Of a stretch of DNA of 64,000 nucleotides, positions 23,212 through 37,500 are shown piece by piece. Location: assembly GCF_037975245.1 (NCBI RefSeq), contig NC_092578.1, positions 5,499,001 through 5,563,000 of the forward strand, written 5' to 3'. The position numbers were made by a program, and so were the translations under genes. The DNA is from Apostichopus japonicus. Taxonomy: Eukaryota; Echinodermata; Holothuroidea; Aspidochirotida; Stichopodidae. The notes under the pieces are model-generated. The model saw only the letters and a list, made by a program, of their open reading frames with translations. It was not told where the DNA came from and did not search any database. Within the stretch, counting starts at the first letter, position 1; every line of letters begins with the position of its first letter.

Positions 23212-23409
23212 TTACCGCTGCTCTGATGACTTTTTCATTCCTAAAACTTTTTGAGCTTTGTGAATTGGGTTTCTCTTCTTTTTCTTCTTCTTAACAGTAA
23301 CGTGCATGTCTCCTTTTTCTACATCCATCTCAGATCCGACCAGGCTGTCACAGTTTGCTTCGCTCAATTTCCTCTGGTATTCCATCTCTTGCTTTGCCAA
23401 AGCAGCCCT
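23212..23409 (-). CDS. 7TM gene exon 20: polybasic C-terminus
   Basis: The acceptor TTTCCGCAG precedes RAALAKQEMEYQRKLSEANC, helical, then six lysines and QKVLGMKKSSEQR before TAA. The first 17 residues with the previous exon look like a coiled coil. Confidence 0.82.
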   Translation of the reverse strand, partial: RAALAKQEMEYQRKLSEANCDSLVGSEMDVEKGDMHVTVKKKKKKRNPIHKAQKVLGMKKSSEQR

Positions 23410-26400
23410 CTGCGGAAATGAAAACGTATAATTCACTAGGTACTGACCATGCCCTGCAACGGGTGTGTATTTTAAATACATACATACATACATACATACA
23501 TACATACATACATACATACATACATACATACATACATACATACATACATACATACATACATACATACATACATACATACATACAAAATATTTAAATATGC
23601 ACTATTTTATTACTAATACCCGTGACTCGAAACAAGACTATTATCAAATATGAGGTCTTATAACTCCCGGTACAGCTTTTCAGACCAATCTCCCATCTAT
23701 TTCCTTTTTAGTTCATTGACAGGACTAACACAGTTAATGCATCATCAAGCACCTCCTGAGTTGAACAGAAATAACCACAAGCCTGTAATTACTTTTAATC
23801 TCCACTTACTTAGCCCTGGGAGAGATAAAAAAAAACGAAATTTGTTGGTGACTACTTTCAAGTTCATGCATTTATATACTATAGATCATTACTGAGTAGA
23901 ATCTCCAGCAGCGATCTGATGATAAGCGATATGCGAAAAAACAAGTTTAGGAGGTGTACTCTATTGTAGGTTCATTTAAGTCAATTGGTTGCAATTATAA
24001 ACCACAAGAAAAGGTGGGTATTTTGCAGAATACGGGAGGGGGGTTTAATAAAGTGAACCAAACGTAATGTTAAAATAATCACAAACAGTGAACACAAACA
24101 AACATAATCTACTTGCGCTATTCCTTAATGCACCATTACCAGTGTGGCAATTCACAAAGACTTGAAATCGCATCCAATGACATGAGAGCAGCTAGTTTTT
24201 CTGCTAATCACTTAATGTGTCTGGGCGAGCAGCAGCAGGCAGACAAAATGATTGACGTTTGTACAAAATGGCCTGCACTTTCATAGCAATAGTGCCACAA
24301 CAGATGCATCACACACCCAAATAAAAATGAGTTGACTTTTCAAAATGCAAAAACCTGGTACTAAATCTATATGCCATACAGTGCCATTATTGATGTGAAT
24401 AGATACTTAAAAGCAGACCGATGAACTAAACATGGTTCGCTCTTACCGTAAAACAATGGTCGTTTCACAATGTTTGAAAGCAATGCATTGGCTAGATTGT
24501 TGTAGCAATGAAGCACAGTCAGAAGCCTACTCATATACACTTGAAATGAAACTGTTCTTGTTTAATTTTATTGCACTTGGAAGTTATAGGGACCTGTAAA
24601 CATGGTGTATATAATTTACAAAAAAGGACACTGTTTTCATTACAAAAAATTGTCCTTCCATGTCACATATTATGCTTTATATTTAAAACCTTGTGAAGAC
24701 AACCTACTAACTCACCATTTCTTGAATTCTCCTCTTTGCTGCACCCAAATCCTCTGTCTTATTAGTCTGTATAAGTAAAAACAAGAAAAGGAATGACCAT
24801 AACTGTGATGAGTTCTTAAAGCTTTCATTTTTAAATTGTCTATATGTATGAAAACACATCGTTACATTTTCAAGTATCTTTCAAATCAATTTAATAAACA
24901 AAGGTGTAATGTTTTTCTTTTATGTGTAATCACCACACTTGAAGACAACATTGACCTTGAACACAGTTCACACTATTACATGAAAGTAGGACTTGAAGTT
25001 CTGCAGAGGATTGCTTACAATCTTGTATCAAAGCCATATATGCAAGACTCCTTCTCACACACCATTATAACAGTCATTATTAACCCCTGCGTGGCAACTG
25101 GTACCTTGTCACACACACACACATGTACACAACACAGTGTGTGCAATTCAGCTAGTGGTCCCTTCTAGGGTACTACAGCTCGCCCTGTCTACCTGCCCCC
25201 TGTGGGGGAGGAGGGGGGAGACATCTTAAAGTATGCAGCCATAATTGGCAGTAAAAGTATCCACATTTATAACCCTGTAGTCCTTAGATCACAAGTCCAT
25301 TTCTTTAACCACTTGATCAGAATGCTATCAGAGGGTTACATGTCCACATCATGTATGTATCCACATTTATAACCCTGTAGTCCTTAGATCACAAGTCCAT
25401 TTCTTTAACCACTTGATCAGAATGCTATCAGAGGGTTACATGTCCACATCATGTATGTATCCACATTTATAACCCTGTAGTCCATAGATCACAAGTCCAT
25501 TTCTTTAACCACTTGATCAGAATGCTATCAGAGGGTTACATGTCCACATCATGTATGTTTTGCAATCGCAGCGCAACTATAGCTATATTAGCTATGATCA
25601 TGGACAGTTTAACTAATAGCTGCAGCTCTGACCAACTATTTAACACTTTTACTAGAAGCATGCAACAACCTATGAGCTAACTGTGATTTGAATAATACTA
25701 AGCCATGAGATCTCATGCATGTAACCTTATCAATACATGAGTTTCAATGACATGCTGTACGGTATTACTCGTCTGTACCTTGGTGACAATACTTGGCAGA
25801 AGGTAAGTGTGCTTTCCCACTTGGTACACTGTTCCTCCCCTCCCCCCTCCGCCCCCCCCCCCCCTGATGGCCACATGGACTTTTTCATCTAATGTTAGTT
25901 TTGTTGGTATAGCTATGAAGATATATACTGCAAACAAAGTGCTGTCATCCTAACATGATTAGACTGAACTGCCAATCATTTATAATTATCACTACATAAT
26001 ACTAATAATAATAATAACACAAAATTTTTTGTTAGTGACAAACAAACTATGATATAATTCTGGTAGCGCTTAACATAATAATAACAATTATAACATATAT
26101 GCTTAGGTGAAAAAATAATGGTTGGTCAGATGTAATACACAGTAGGGAGTTACACTGTATCCACAACACATTATCACATGCTCAAGATGAGGCTGCTTAT
26201 ACAGTCACTTTTATACCAAAGTCACAGACTTCAGAATATAGAAACATTCTTCAAGGCGCTGCCGTGAAGGTAAACGTGAAATTAAATCTTACCGCTGATC
26301 CATGCTGCAGTTCATTTTCCACTTGAAACCCAAAAGCTAGAGGTCCGCAAAGCTTTCCTCTCTTCTGAGCCTGCAACAAAGAAAGAAGAGCATGTGCAAG

Positions 26401-29400
26401 ATCTTCCATCTTTTACCTTTATTTAAAAATGCTATTTAATGAGAGTTGATGTAGTATTGTTTAAGAGTGAACTGAACACAAGACAAAATTATATTTCAAA
26501 ATGGATTCATTTTTTTTAATTAATCAGTCACTTTTTAATTATATATCTGGTTTAATCTGGCAATATCAAGCCTTTATATGGCCATATAAAGCCAGATATA
26601 ACTTGTTATACAGTTATTCCAGATATACAGATAAAGTTTTATCTGGCCATATAAAGCCAGATATAACTGGATATGTAGTCAATCCAGATATGCAGATTAA
26701 GTTTTATCTGGCCATACAAAGCCAGATATAACTGGATATGTAGTCAATCCACATATGCAGATAAAGTTTTATCTGGCCATACAAAGCCACATATAACTGG
26801 ATATGTAGTCAATCCAGATATGCAGATTAAGTTTTATCTGGCCATATAAAGCCAGATATAACTGGATATAGAGTCAATCCAGATATGCAGATCAAGTTTT
26901 ATCTGGCCATATAAAGCCAGATATAACTGGATATAGAGTCAATCCAGATATAAAGATAAAGTTTTATCTGGCCATATGAAGACAGATATAACTTGATATA
27001 GAGTCAATCCAGATATGCAAATAAAGTTTTATCTAGCCATACAAAGCCAGATATATCTGGATATGTAGTCAATCCAGATATCCAGATAAAGTTTTATCTG
27101 GCCATATAAAGCCAAATATAACTGGATATAGAGTCAATCCAGATATAAAGATAAAGTTTTATCTGGCCATATGAAGACAGATATAACTTGATATAGAGTC
27201 AATCCAGATATGCAAATAAAGTTTTATCTACCCATACAAAGCCAGATATAACTGGATATGTAGTCCATCCAGATATGCAGATAAAGTTTTATCTGGCCAT
27301 ACAAAGCCAGATATAACTGGATATGTAGTCAATCCAGATATGCAGATTAAGTTTTATCTGGCCATATAAAGCCAAATATAACTTGATAAACAGTTATTCC
27401 AGGTATACAGATAAAGTCCAATTGGAATGTGTCATTTTTCTATTATTATTATTTGCTACTGTACTGGGTTACTGTAGGTACTGCCTTTTGTTTGTATTAG
27501 ACACCAACACCTCGCAATGCTGACTACGCCAATCCATATAGAACAAGAACTTTGTTATCACTTGTTTGCCAAAATGATGCAGCCTTTAATGTTTCTATGG
27601 ACTCAAGTTAAATAATAAGATATCTTACCTCTGATTGTCGCTGCAGTTTGTTTTCTACCTTCAACTCTGAACTGTTAGGTCCACAAAGTTTTCCTAAGTT
27701 CAGAGCCTAGAAAGTAAATAATATAAAAAAAATTACCCATTTTGAAACATTTGGGGAAGGTGGAATGACCTTTCCTACAAATAACATTTAATAGTAGCAT
27801 AGAAGCTTAGGAAATAAGAAACAGATAATGATCTCAACTTCATTCAAATTTCTTGATACACTGCACTTTCATTCTTGTAGAGGACAAACTCAAAAAGTTT
27901 TGGTATTTCTGAAATGATCAATATATTTCAAACTTAATTGTGAAAGAACATTAAAGCACAAATGATGAATAGATCCTTCAAAGTAAGGTGAATATCTTGT
28001 AAAACCAGAATAGTAATAGAAACATTACTGGCACTAAAATATTTCCTTTTACCTTGGACTTAAGTGTTTCACGACCAAATATTTTTCCCAGAGTCTTCCG
28101 ACATATGCTTACGACATATTTTCAATGATGTTCATAAATGGAGAATACTGATGGATGTATTATACACACCATTCCAACTAGGTCATTTAGTAAAATAATG
28201 ACCTAAACCCACCTGATCAGGCTTTGGTTGTTTATGGTTGGATACATAAGGTCTATCAGGTTCATAGATAGCTGGCTTGTAATTGGTCATAGCAGTAGTC
28301 CTTGGTACCTGCCACGAGAAAAAAGTCAATGCTGATGGTTATTTTTACAATTTAAAAAATAATAATAATGAAAGTCTATATAGCTATTGACTGATAAATT
28401 TCAGTGTGTATACAAAAATTGAGTGTTTGCAACAACTGGTAACGACACAAACCTGTTGAAATGTCTGATGTTTGTTGCTCTTCAAAGGTTTGATCCTTAA
28501 ATCATCAACAGCAGTGTAGGTTACTCTCAAGTCTTCAACTGGGGTGTAAGTGACCTCATCCTGAAAAAAAAAAAAAAAATGTAAAAGAATTGTAATGCTT
28601 TCATTGCTTTATTTATTGATTCACTCCTATTTGTCTGAAAGTGTGGGGAGGGGGGAGGGGGGGGGGACTCAATATTATGCACAACAGAAACACAGATATA
28701 TTGTCAGTTAGAATAAAACCATTCTGCTGATTGGAAATCAGTATTTGTGTCAGTAGTCCAATTATTGACATATTTGTCTTTGTGTAGTTGCCTCATTTAT
28801 GAAGGAACATCTTAATACAAACACACCCAAACAGCAGCCTCAGTGAAACAGCCACACACTTGACTGTTTACAGCTTCAGAATTTACAAAGCCCCTATTAA
28901 GAAAGAAACCGATGGCATGGTAATTTTACATAGATCTATTACTAATCCAATTATAAATATTGAAGCGAGGATAAAATCTACAGGACCGATTGCCGTTATA
29001 AAGCAACAAGTTGATCACAAATTTGTTGATCAACTGGCTTCTAGATTGGGTTAAGGTCATATATGTATTGTATGTATGTATTTTAGATCCTCCTGCAAGC
29101 AGGAACTCATGAAGAAGCCTCACTGGCTTTTCAAAGCCGCAAGCTGACCGAAGCCAGTCTCTTACATTCATATTTAACATCCATGATTATGAATTGTCAA
29201 TTGTCAACAACTCTGTAGCTGGACGACATACAATAATCTTGGAGTGACTCATATCAAACACATCTGGTTTGCTAATGAGCAAGTAAGTATAATTCAGGGT
29301 GATACTGTCATGCAATGAGAGTCTTTGAACAAAATGGGATATATATATATATATATTTATATATACCACATTTAATTTATGTTTTGAAAATATTTCAACT

Positions 29401-32400
29401 GTTTGATCAAAATGAAGTTTATTGTTCTTATGACTGATACATACGTCAAGGTATTTCACAGGCAGGTTCTTTGGTGGTGCAACAGGACAGTTAATCATGC
29501 TTTCCAGAGGAATTTTTATTTTCTGTAAAAAAAAAAAATGAATAAAAGGATAATAAAAAAATTAAAAAAGGATAAAAAAAAAATTAAACAAGGATAAAAA
29601 AGAAGTGAAAATCTGTGTCAAATCTGATAAATAGCATGCAATGACAAAAGAAAGTTTTTAACAGTTGCAAGTACTTACAAACATCAAATTAGGAATTGTT
29701 CCTATACCATTTCTTTAGGGGGTGTATAGTGCATATTGCATTTAAACATTGAATTTCAACTTTGAAAAGTTGAACAAAAACTCCAATTTAATTAAAAAGT
29801 ACCAATTGTTGCCCGGATACCTAATAGTAGGGCTCTGACACCAAGTTTCCCAGCTTGTGTCACAGAGCCACACCAAAGCCACCAACAAAATGTCCAAAAA
29901 TGGTCGAACCATGGGTACATCATGTATGTATAAAAGGCAACATTAGCAATGCCTATTAGAAACACCACTAACTACTTGAAGCTATGAACTGTGATCCAGT
30001 AAAAAGGTCTGTGATTTATAAATGACCTGGCAAGCGAAACATCAGTATCATGACAATTCTTGTTTATTAAGCTAAAATGAAGATCTTATGAACAACCACA
30101 AGTAACTGAATTTGGGTTCGTCCATGTTGCTGAGATGATTTTGGTGTAAGCAGATTCAGCCAACACTAGCTGCAGTTTTGTGACAAAAAAAAAATAACCT
30201 TGACATTTATGATGGGGAAAAGTATATCATATTTGTATAGCCTTTGCAACTGTTTCATTACCCATATCGATTGATGTGACTTTCTTAGTTAGGTCATCAC
30301 TGAATGGGAGGAAGGAATCTTTGGACAGCTAAGGATATTAGTTAAAAAAAAAGTAGAAACAAAATTGTCTTGCATAGCCCCACATCCTGTTTTCATACTT
30401 TGACGACCAAAAACTCTCACAATCCAGAAGCTATAAAATAACATCCCAACTCTATTGCCATGTCAAAGAAAAAATCTAATTTGTACATGTTTGAATGATT
30501 TAGAACATTTTAGATGTCTGCATGGCAATTACTGAGTGGGTTCACGGTACATAAATACCATTAGAATTAATTTACTTACAATAGGTGGAAGTTTGGCCAT
30601 GCAGTTTACCCTCTTATCTCCAGCGTAGTTCTTAGTTCCTGGTTTCCCGGTCATGAAGATGTCGTAAGTGCCCTTTGATGGTTTTCGGTCGTCGGTTGAC
30701 TTGTTAGTTTTCTTAGTGTCATCCTACCAAACCGAACCCAAAAGTAGAAAGACTAAGATGAAAGACTGCTAGGTGACCTTCCTAATTGGTTTTATGGTAC
30801 TCCATTTTCCTTTTTTCTTTGCTTTAGGGTATGTAGTTGGGGTGGGGTCATTTTTAGCTTCTCTGTCATCTCTTGATGTATTAATGTTTTGCTGTTACAC
30901 TTTTCAGGTGTAAGTTGATCCCAAGTATAGTCACACCTTAACCAGTGAACATTCACTTTGTAGCAGCTAAGGAAATTGTTAATATCTGGTAAAACTTCGG
31001 TTGAAGGCCGCATTCTAGATAAATATATTTTGTATTTCCATTTACTGTAGCCTTTGACCAATGGCTAAACTCTAGAGCACTAATTTCAGTTAGTTACCCT
31101 TCAGGACAAATGGTCATAAGTTTGCCTGACTTTTGAATTGACTAAAGATGACAAAAAAGAATGAATTATAACTTTATTCATCATTTCTATTAAAGATAAT
31201 TTATACAAAAGAAATAGTGCTTGCTAACCTTTGAACTAGCAGCAGGGTCATCTCTCTTAGCCAGGAAAAGGTCAAATGTTTCTGTGGTTGGTCTGTAGTT
31301 GTTCTTTGGCTGAAGCTCATTTAGGAACTCAAAGCTGACCTACAAAAGAAAGCAGAAACTAGTAGTGAAAGTACTAAAACAAAATGTTGCACTGTGCTGT
31401 TGCTTGAATTATGTTGTATAGAGTAGCATGTAGGGTTAGGAGAATATCTAACTGGAGTTTTGTGCATTTTTTATTTATCCTCCAGTGTGGGGCTAGGGGT
31501 GTATAAAATGATGCCTATACGCAGCAATTTAAGTAATTTATGGGCTAAGTGAAATGAAAATTAGCTAGCCAGATAGAGATTTGAGAAATGAAGTCTATTC
31601 AACAACAACAAAACTTAACATGTTTGTACACAAAGCCTGCTGTGTGGGGTTCTTTTGGGGATTTTGTAAATGAGTAGGGAAAGGAAATATTACATATATA
31701 TCCAGAATAAATAGCAACATTACATACTGGATCAAAACACACACAACTAGGCCTGTTAGATTTGCTCAGTTCCATAAACACGACTTTCTAGCAAGTACAC
31801 TGTGAATGAGCACACTGCAGTTTCCAACAATTAGAAATTTATAGATTCATAAATAAGGACAACTCTTCATGTGCATATTCTTCAGGCAAACACATTAGTA
31901 AGTATAAAAGAATATGGATGGAAGTCAATGTTATATTTCAACCCCCTAACCTTATTGGTTTTAAGGTGAAATGGGAAGAAGGTGTTAGTAGATGAAGGTC
32001 TGATGAGCCACAGGAAAATGAAGTGTCCAAGGGCAACAACCCCAACATCAAAACCAAATATAAATTTGGCCCTGTGGGTGAGGTTAGAGGAAGAAGGAAA
32101 AATGTTAATAAAATATGACATCCATTTTTTGTTGTTAATGATATTCAATGGGAGAGAGACAGTCAACAAATCAACACAGAGAAACTTACCAATTAAGATC
32201 TACATAACTGCAAAAACTACAGATTAACCGCAACTTCAGGTCAGGTTTATTGCAAAGGTCGAATATCCCCAAAACTCTGTAGAGTTACCTTTTTAAAGCA
32301 TAAATGTTAGTAACAGCTGAGGGCTCTTTGTGCAGTTGTGTTTGCTTTTAAGATAAGATAAGAATTTTTTCTTTTTGCCAGATGAACACCCAGACGAAAA

Positions 32401-34553
32401 TAATTCCTGGCTTTTAAGCAAGAGTCAAGAAAACCCCGGGTTTCCCTGGATATCCAAGCTTTATTCCTGCCTCAGGTAGCCAGAAAAAGCCAGGACTTTG
32501 AAAGTCCAGCCTTTTCCTGGCTTCACCCAGCCTAACAAGTCCACACTAGGCAGGAAAAGCGAGGGCAATGCTGTCCTGGCTAGGCAGGAAAAGCCAGGAT
32601 TTTGAAAGTCCAGCCTTTTTCCTGGCTTCACCCAGCCTCACAAGTCCACAAGAGGCAGGAAACGAGAGTGGAATGCTGTCCTGGCTAGGCAGGAAAAGCC
32701 AAGCTTGCCTTTTACCCAGTATTAGCTAGTTGTAAGATGGTCAGCTCTTACATAAAGTTTTCTTTTGTACTATAGTTTTACTTGTTTATTAGTGCAGTGC
32801 TCACTGTACAGAGGGCTATACATTTGTACAGTATATTTGTAAGTTGTTTTGTGGTCGGGGGGGGGGATTAAGATTTCTCTCTTCTGGGTTGCTAAGCAAC
32901 TATCTTTGTTCTTCCTGGAAATTAGCTCTCACAGGAAAAGGGGTCTGTGTATATATATATTATAGGAACAAAAGAGTTTTGTGAGGGTATAGGGAGTTAG
33001 GCAGTTGGCCATGAGTATTGGAGCAAGACAGTTGCAAAAGACGAGAAATATAGTTTTAATGCTGGATAGTTTGTTTTAAACCTTAATTTATAAAATCAAG
33101 TTACTGTAGTCCTTATTATTTTATGGAAGGAGTGATATTCACCTGACAGTCTGGCACGTGTTTTACTATAAAGGACATTATTTACTATAAAGGATATTAC
33201 TTACTTAGAGGATATTATTTTACCATAAAGGATATTCCGGGACACCATTTGTTATTACTGACATTATTTTACTGAAAGGACACCCTGGGACACTATTGCT
33301 TATTAATTAAAGGATACTATTTTGTTGGGATCGGACATTTATCATACAATTTATTCTGTTCAACTATACTGATGTCGTGGAAGATCTGATGTCGTGGAAG
33401 ATCTGTACCTGATGTCACCAGCACACCAATCACCAGAACAGATTTATAAATTAAGTGTATTAACTTTAAAATTTGGGTGCACCTCTCGACTTTAAGTCGT
33501 TTTATTTAATTCTTTGACTGGGATCAGATCAGCTGTATATTGTTTGTTATTCATAATTATAATTTATTTTGATCTAATCCAGTTGAGTGTTCCATTTTTA
33601 TGTGTCTTGTTCTGTGTTTGGTCATCACACCAAACCCAGAGTTCTCTGATCAAGAACAAACGTTTATTTTCAGTCGCTAACACCCTTACATATACATATA
33701 ATTCATGATTTTAAAGTTATGAAAATTTCCTATACCAAAAACACACTAACCTCCTATACGCTAAAAGTAACTGCCAACTTAAGCCAGCAAGATAATTTAT
33801 ATAGGGTAAGCATGGACACCTGGCTTTTTCGGTTTAATACTGGGTATGTATACCTGGCTTTTCCTAGCTCCTCACTGATATAAACAGGGACCTGGCTTTT
33901 CCTGGGTAATCCTGGGTTAACCATCCAGGCTTGTCCGGCCTTAACCTGGCTCTAAATGAGTTATATAAACCAGGCTTTACCAGGCATTTCCTGTCCGAAT
34001 TACCATTTTCAAGCCCAGGAATTTCCCCGGATTTCCCTGGGTTAAATCCAGGCTTTTCCTGGCTTATATTCCAGGGTTTTCCTGCCTTAAATTCGTCTGG
34101 GCAATACTTCTCCTTTAGGGAGGTTTGCATCTTTTTCTCAACCCCTCCCCCTCTCCCTTAACAAAAAAAAAGAGAGAATGAAACAAATTAAAGAATCATC
34201 TTAGCAAACACCATCAAAGCTCTTGAACAGCAGTCATGCTGCAGTCCTCATGACTGCAATAAAGATTAGTGTAATTCTTACCTGCAGTACAGTGGGAGGC
34301 AGAAGGTGGAGAGGAAGGCCACTACCGGTTCACTCATGAACCAGAAAATCACAAACAGGACGAACACCGAGTAAAACTCTCGTTTTGATGGAAAATCCTT
34401 GATTGTAAAGTAGGTCCCATACAGGCCCCAAGCAGTACCTAAAATTGATCAGACATGAATGTTTACAAAGTAATTATTAAAGATATAATCATGTTTATAA
34501 CCACACCAGATATTTTATCAAACATTATACGTATATATGTATTTGTATTTGTA

Positions 34554-34597
<44 letters not shown>

Positions 34598-37500
34598 CAT
34601 ATAGATATATATATATATACATATTATACTATTGTTTGTTCACTTTCTTGACTAACTCAGCTTCTTGCTAATTACTAACTACTAGCTAAAACCATTTTTA
34701 CACTTTTTGATAAAATACATCCCATCTAGCAACCAGACATTTCCTTGACTTATTTTCAGAATTCCATTTCAAGAAAGGAAGAAAAATGTCAAAACAAGGT
34801 TTGCTTTTATTGTTTTGGATATGATTTATACTAATATGCGAAAAAATATCCTCTTTTCAGAATCAAAAACTATTATTGAATTAACTTACATTCATTCGTA
34901 CTTAGTAAAGATTCCTAAATCCTATTGGTCCATTCAGGTCAGCTGACCGTGGTTAATCCTGTGAGTAACGCACGGTAAAATTACGGGGCATCACTTTAAT
35001 AAATCTTTGGTTATATGTAACCAAAAATGTTTTGTTTTATGATTTTTCCCTCACACAATTGGTAGTGTATGAATGAACGGGGTTAATCAACGGTCTAGCG
35101 TGCGTTACTCACAGGATTAATGCACTCCGGGTGTTAATGCTATCGCTAGATGCACTCGGGCTCCGCCCTCGTGCATCGCTTGCATTATCCCCCGATCGTG
35201 CATTAATCCTGTGAGTAACGCACGCTAGACCGTTGATTAACCCCTTATTTAGTGAAAGATGTTAAAGAGTGTTAGTTTGATCAACCGCAATGGCATTTTG
35301 AGCAAAAAACTGGATGCCTAAGAACAATTATGGTACGCTGGCAACATAATTGTAAAATCTCCGACCCTACGAAGGAGTCAATTACATGCACAGTTTTAAA
35401 CAGCAATGCTCACCAATGATTCTTATCACAATCAATCCCAAGGCAGCAGGTGTGTCATACTTGTTGTGAACCTCTTGTGGATCAGTGTTCAGTTGGATGA
35501 TGTACAAGGTCACATGACAGATGGCAAACCCGGTTACAAAGAACACAAATTTCATCTTTCCAACATCCCTCATGGTCAGTCTGTAAATTGATGAATAAAC
35601 AACAAATAAAGCTGACAAATTAGTCAGACCAAAAAAAAAAGTTACAATTTTTTTTTTTAAACAAAAGAATTTGCTAAATGATTTAGAATATTTTAATTAT
35701 TTTCTCATAGGGTATGATTGGATAGGTCTTTTTTGTTGTTTATAAGTATCACAATATGAAAGCTAAATGAGTAAAGACTGCAAATATATATTCTATATAT
35801 AATATACAATCTACACCGCAGTCACATCTTATTAACTTGTTTACATTAACTCTGTTTATGTGATGGTTCCATGATCATCTAACACATGTGAGCAGGACAA
35901 ATGTTAGTTTTTAAAATAAGGGAAAAATGAAATATATAATGAAAATAAAATGAAATTGGATATATCAGTCGTACATGAAACAAAAAACAGATTTCAACTT
36001 TTACCTTGTTATTGTGTATCCTTTGGACATCAGAACCAACATTGATGCAAAGACAACATTACCAACAGATTTTGTGATGTAACCTATGGAGATCAAACAA
36101 TAAAATGTTACATATTGATAGCCATAGAACACAACCTGTAATGTTACACCACTTCACATGTAAATCAGCACTCAAACATAATTCTATGGTGGATTCTGTT
36201 CAACTAAAACGGAAGCATAATAATGGAGATTCAGGCTGAAATTTGTTCCTTTGCTATATGTACAGTAAGAAGAACAAGGAATTTTAGATAACTTAAATAT
36301 AACACTTTTGTAACAACGTATGACTCAAAATCAAGAACTCCCCCTGTCTCCCCCTCCCAATTGAGATTTGTTTGAAGTTTAGGAATGCCTAGATGCAAAA
36401 TGGTGCTATATTTCTTAGGGATGCACCGGATATCCGGTCTGGCCGGACTATCCGGCCGGATAGTGAGCAATTATCCGGTTCCAGTTCAGGCCGGATATCT
36501 TTCAAAATCTGGCCAGATCTTTCTAAAATCTGGCCAGATCTTTTTCAAAATCTGGCCTGAATTATTCCTTAAAAAGGTAGGTAGTATGCAGTATTTTTCC
36601 AGCAAACAAATTTACATATTGTATCAAGCTTGTCAACAATTATATTGTAATTATTTTATTAAAAAATGTAGATTACACCACCAGGGGCGTCGTGCGAAAA
36701 TAAATTTTGGGGGGGCCCGTGAGCAGGTGATGACTATCTAAGCGGAGCGCCACCACAGGTTGGCGCGCAGCGTACAAGAAAATTTTTCGTCTGGCAGACC
36801 CCTCAGATTTCAGGAAACGGCACTTCCTGTGCCTTATGGCAGTAAGCAACACCCCTAAAATTGATAAAAATTTCAGGCAATTTTTTATTTTGGGAAATAT
36901 TTCTCGAAGGAAGTGATCGCCATTTATTCCTCAGTTTACCAATTCCTTGTCTCCCAGAAGCGCCCAAAATTTAAGAAATCGAAACATTTTTGTGTTGGCT
37001 GATCCATGATCACCGCCCATGCCCATGAGAAGTGGTGACTGGGTGAAGAAAAAGCTATGTCGTTTGAAAACATGGGCAGACAATGCGAAAGTAGCGAAAC
37101 CTAAGGCAAAACATGCGATAACGAAGTGATTATTTTCCAGGTTAATTGTGACTGTATCAAACGCGAGCTTAGAACAAACATATTCAAAGGCAATGGCATT
37201 ACTAATCCCGATATGTCGTCTTTGAGTTATATGTGGAAAATCCGCAACGACCATCAAAGAGCAATTGACTATTTAGTCTACTTTTCGATTTTGAAAACAC
37301 TTTTTTTTTTTAATTATGACAAAATTTTATGACACCTTTGACAAAATTTGGGGGGGCCTGTGCCCCCCCGGGCCCCAATGGGCACGACGCCACTGTACAC
37401 CACTTCAAGTCATATTTAATCTCATAAATGGGGTTTTAGTTTCACCTTCTTTATAATATGCGTATACCTCACCTAAGATTTGCTCCTTGTTTCATACTTC

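Noticed and set aside
23348-23594. MYVCMYVC and HTYIHTYI ORFs
   Set aside because: Translations of the TACA microsatellite; only the C-terminal part of one overlaps real exon 20.
26560-27420. Regularly spaced repeat resembling a CRISPR array
   Set aside because: The whole 65-bp unit repeats with no unique spacers, in a eukaryotic intron; it is a satellite.
31882-32169. Independent 95-residue minus-strand protein
   Set aside because: Its middle part is exon 11 of the 7TM gene; the ends are intron read-through.
34931-35010. A separate second MITE beside the 47-nt-arm element
   Set aside because: It shares GGTTAATCCTGTGAGTAACG but has no matching inverted partner, so it is noted only as a fragment.
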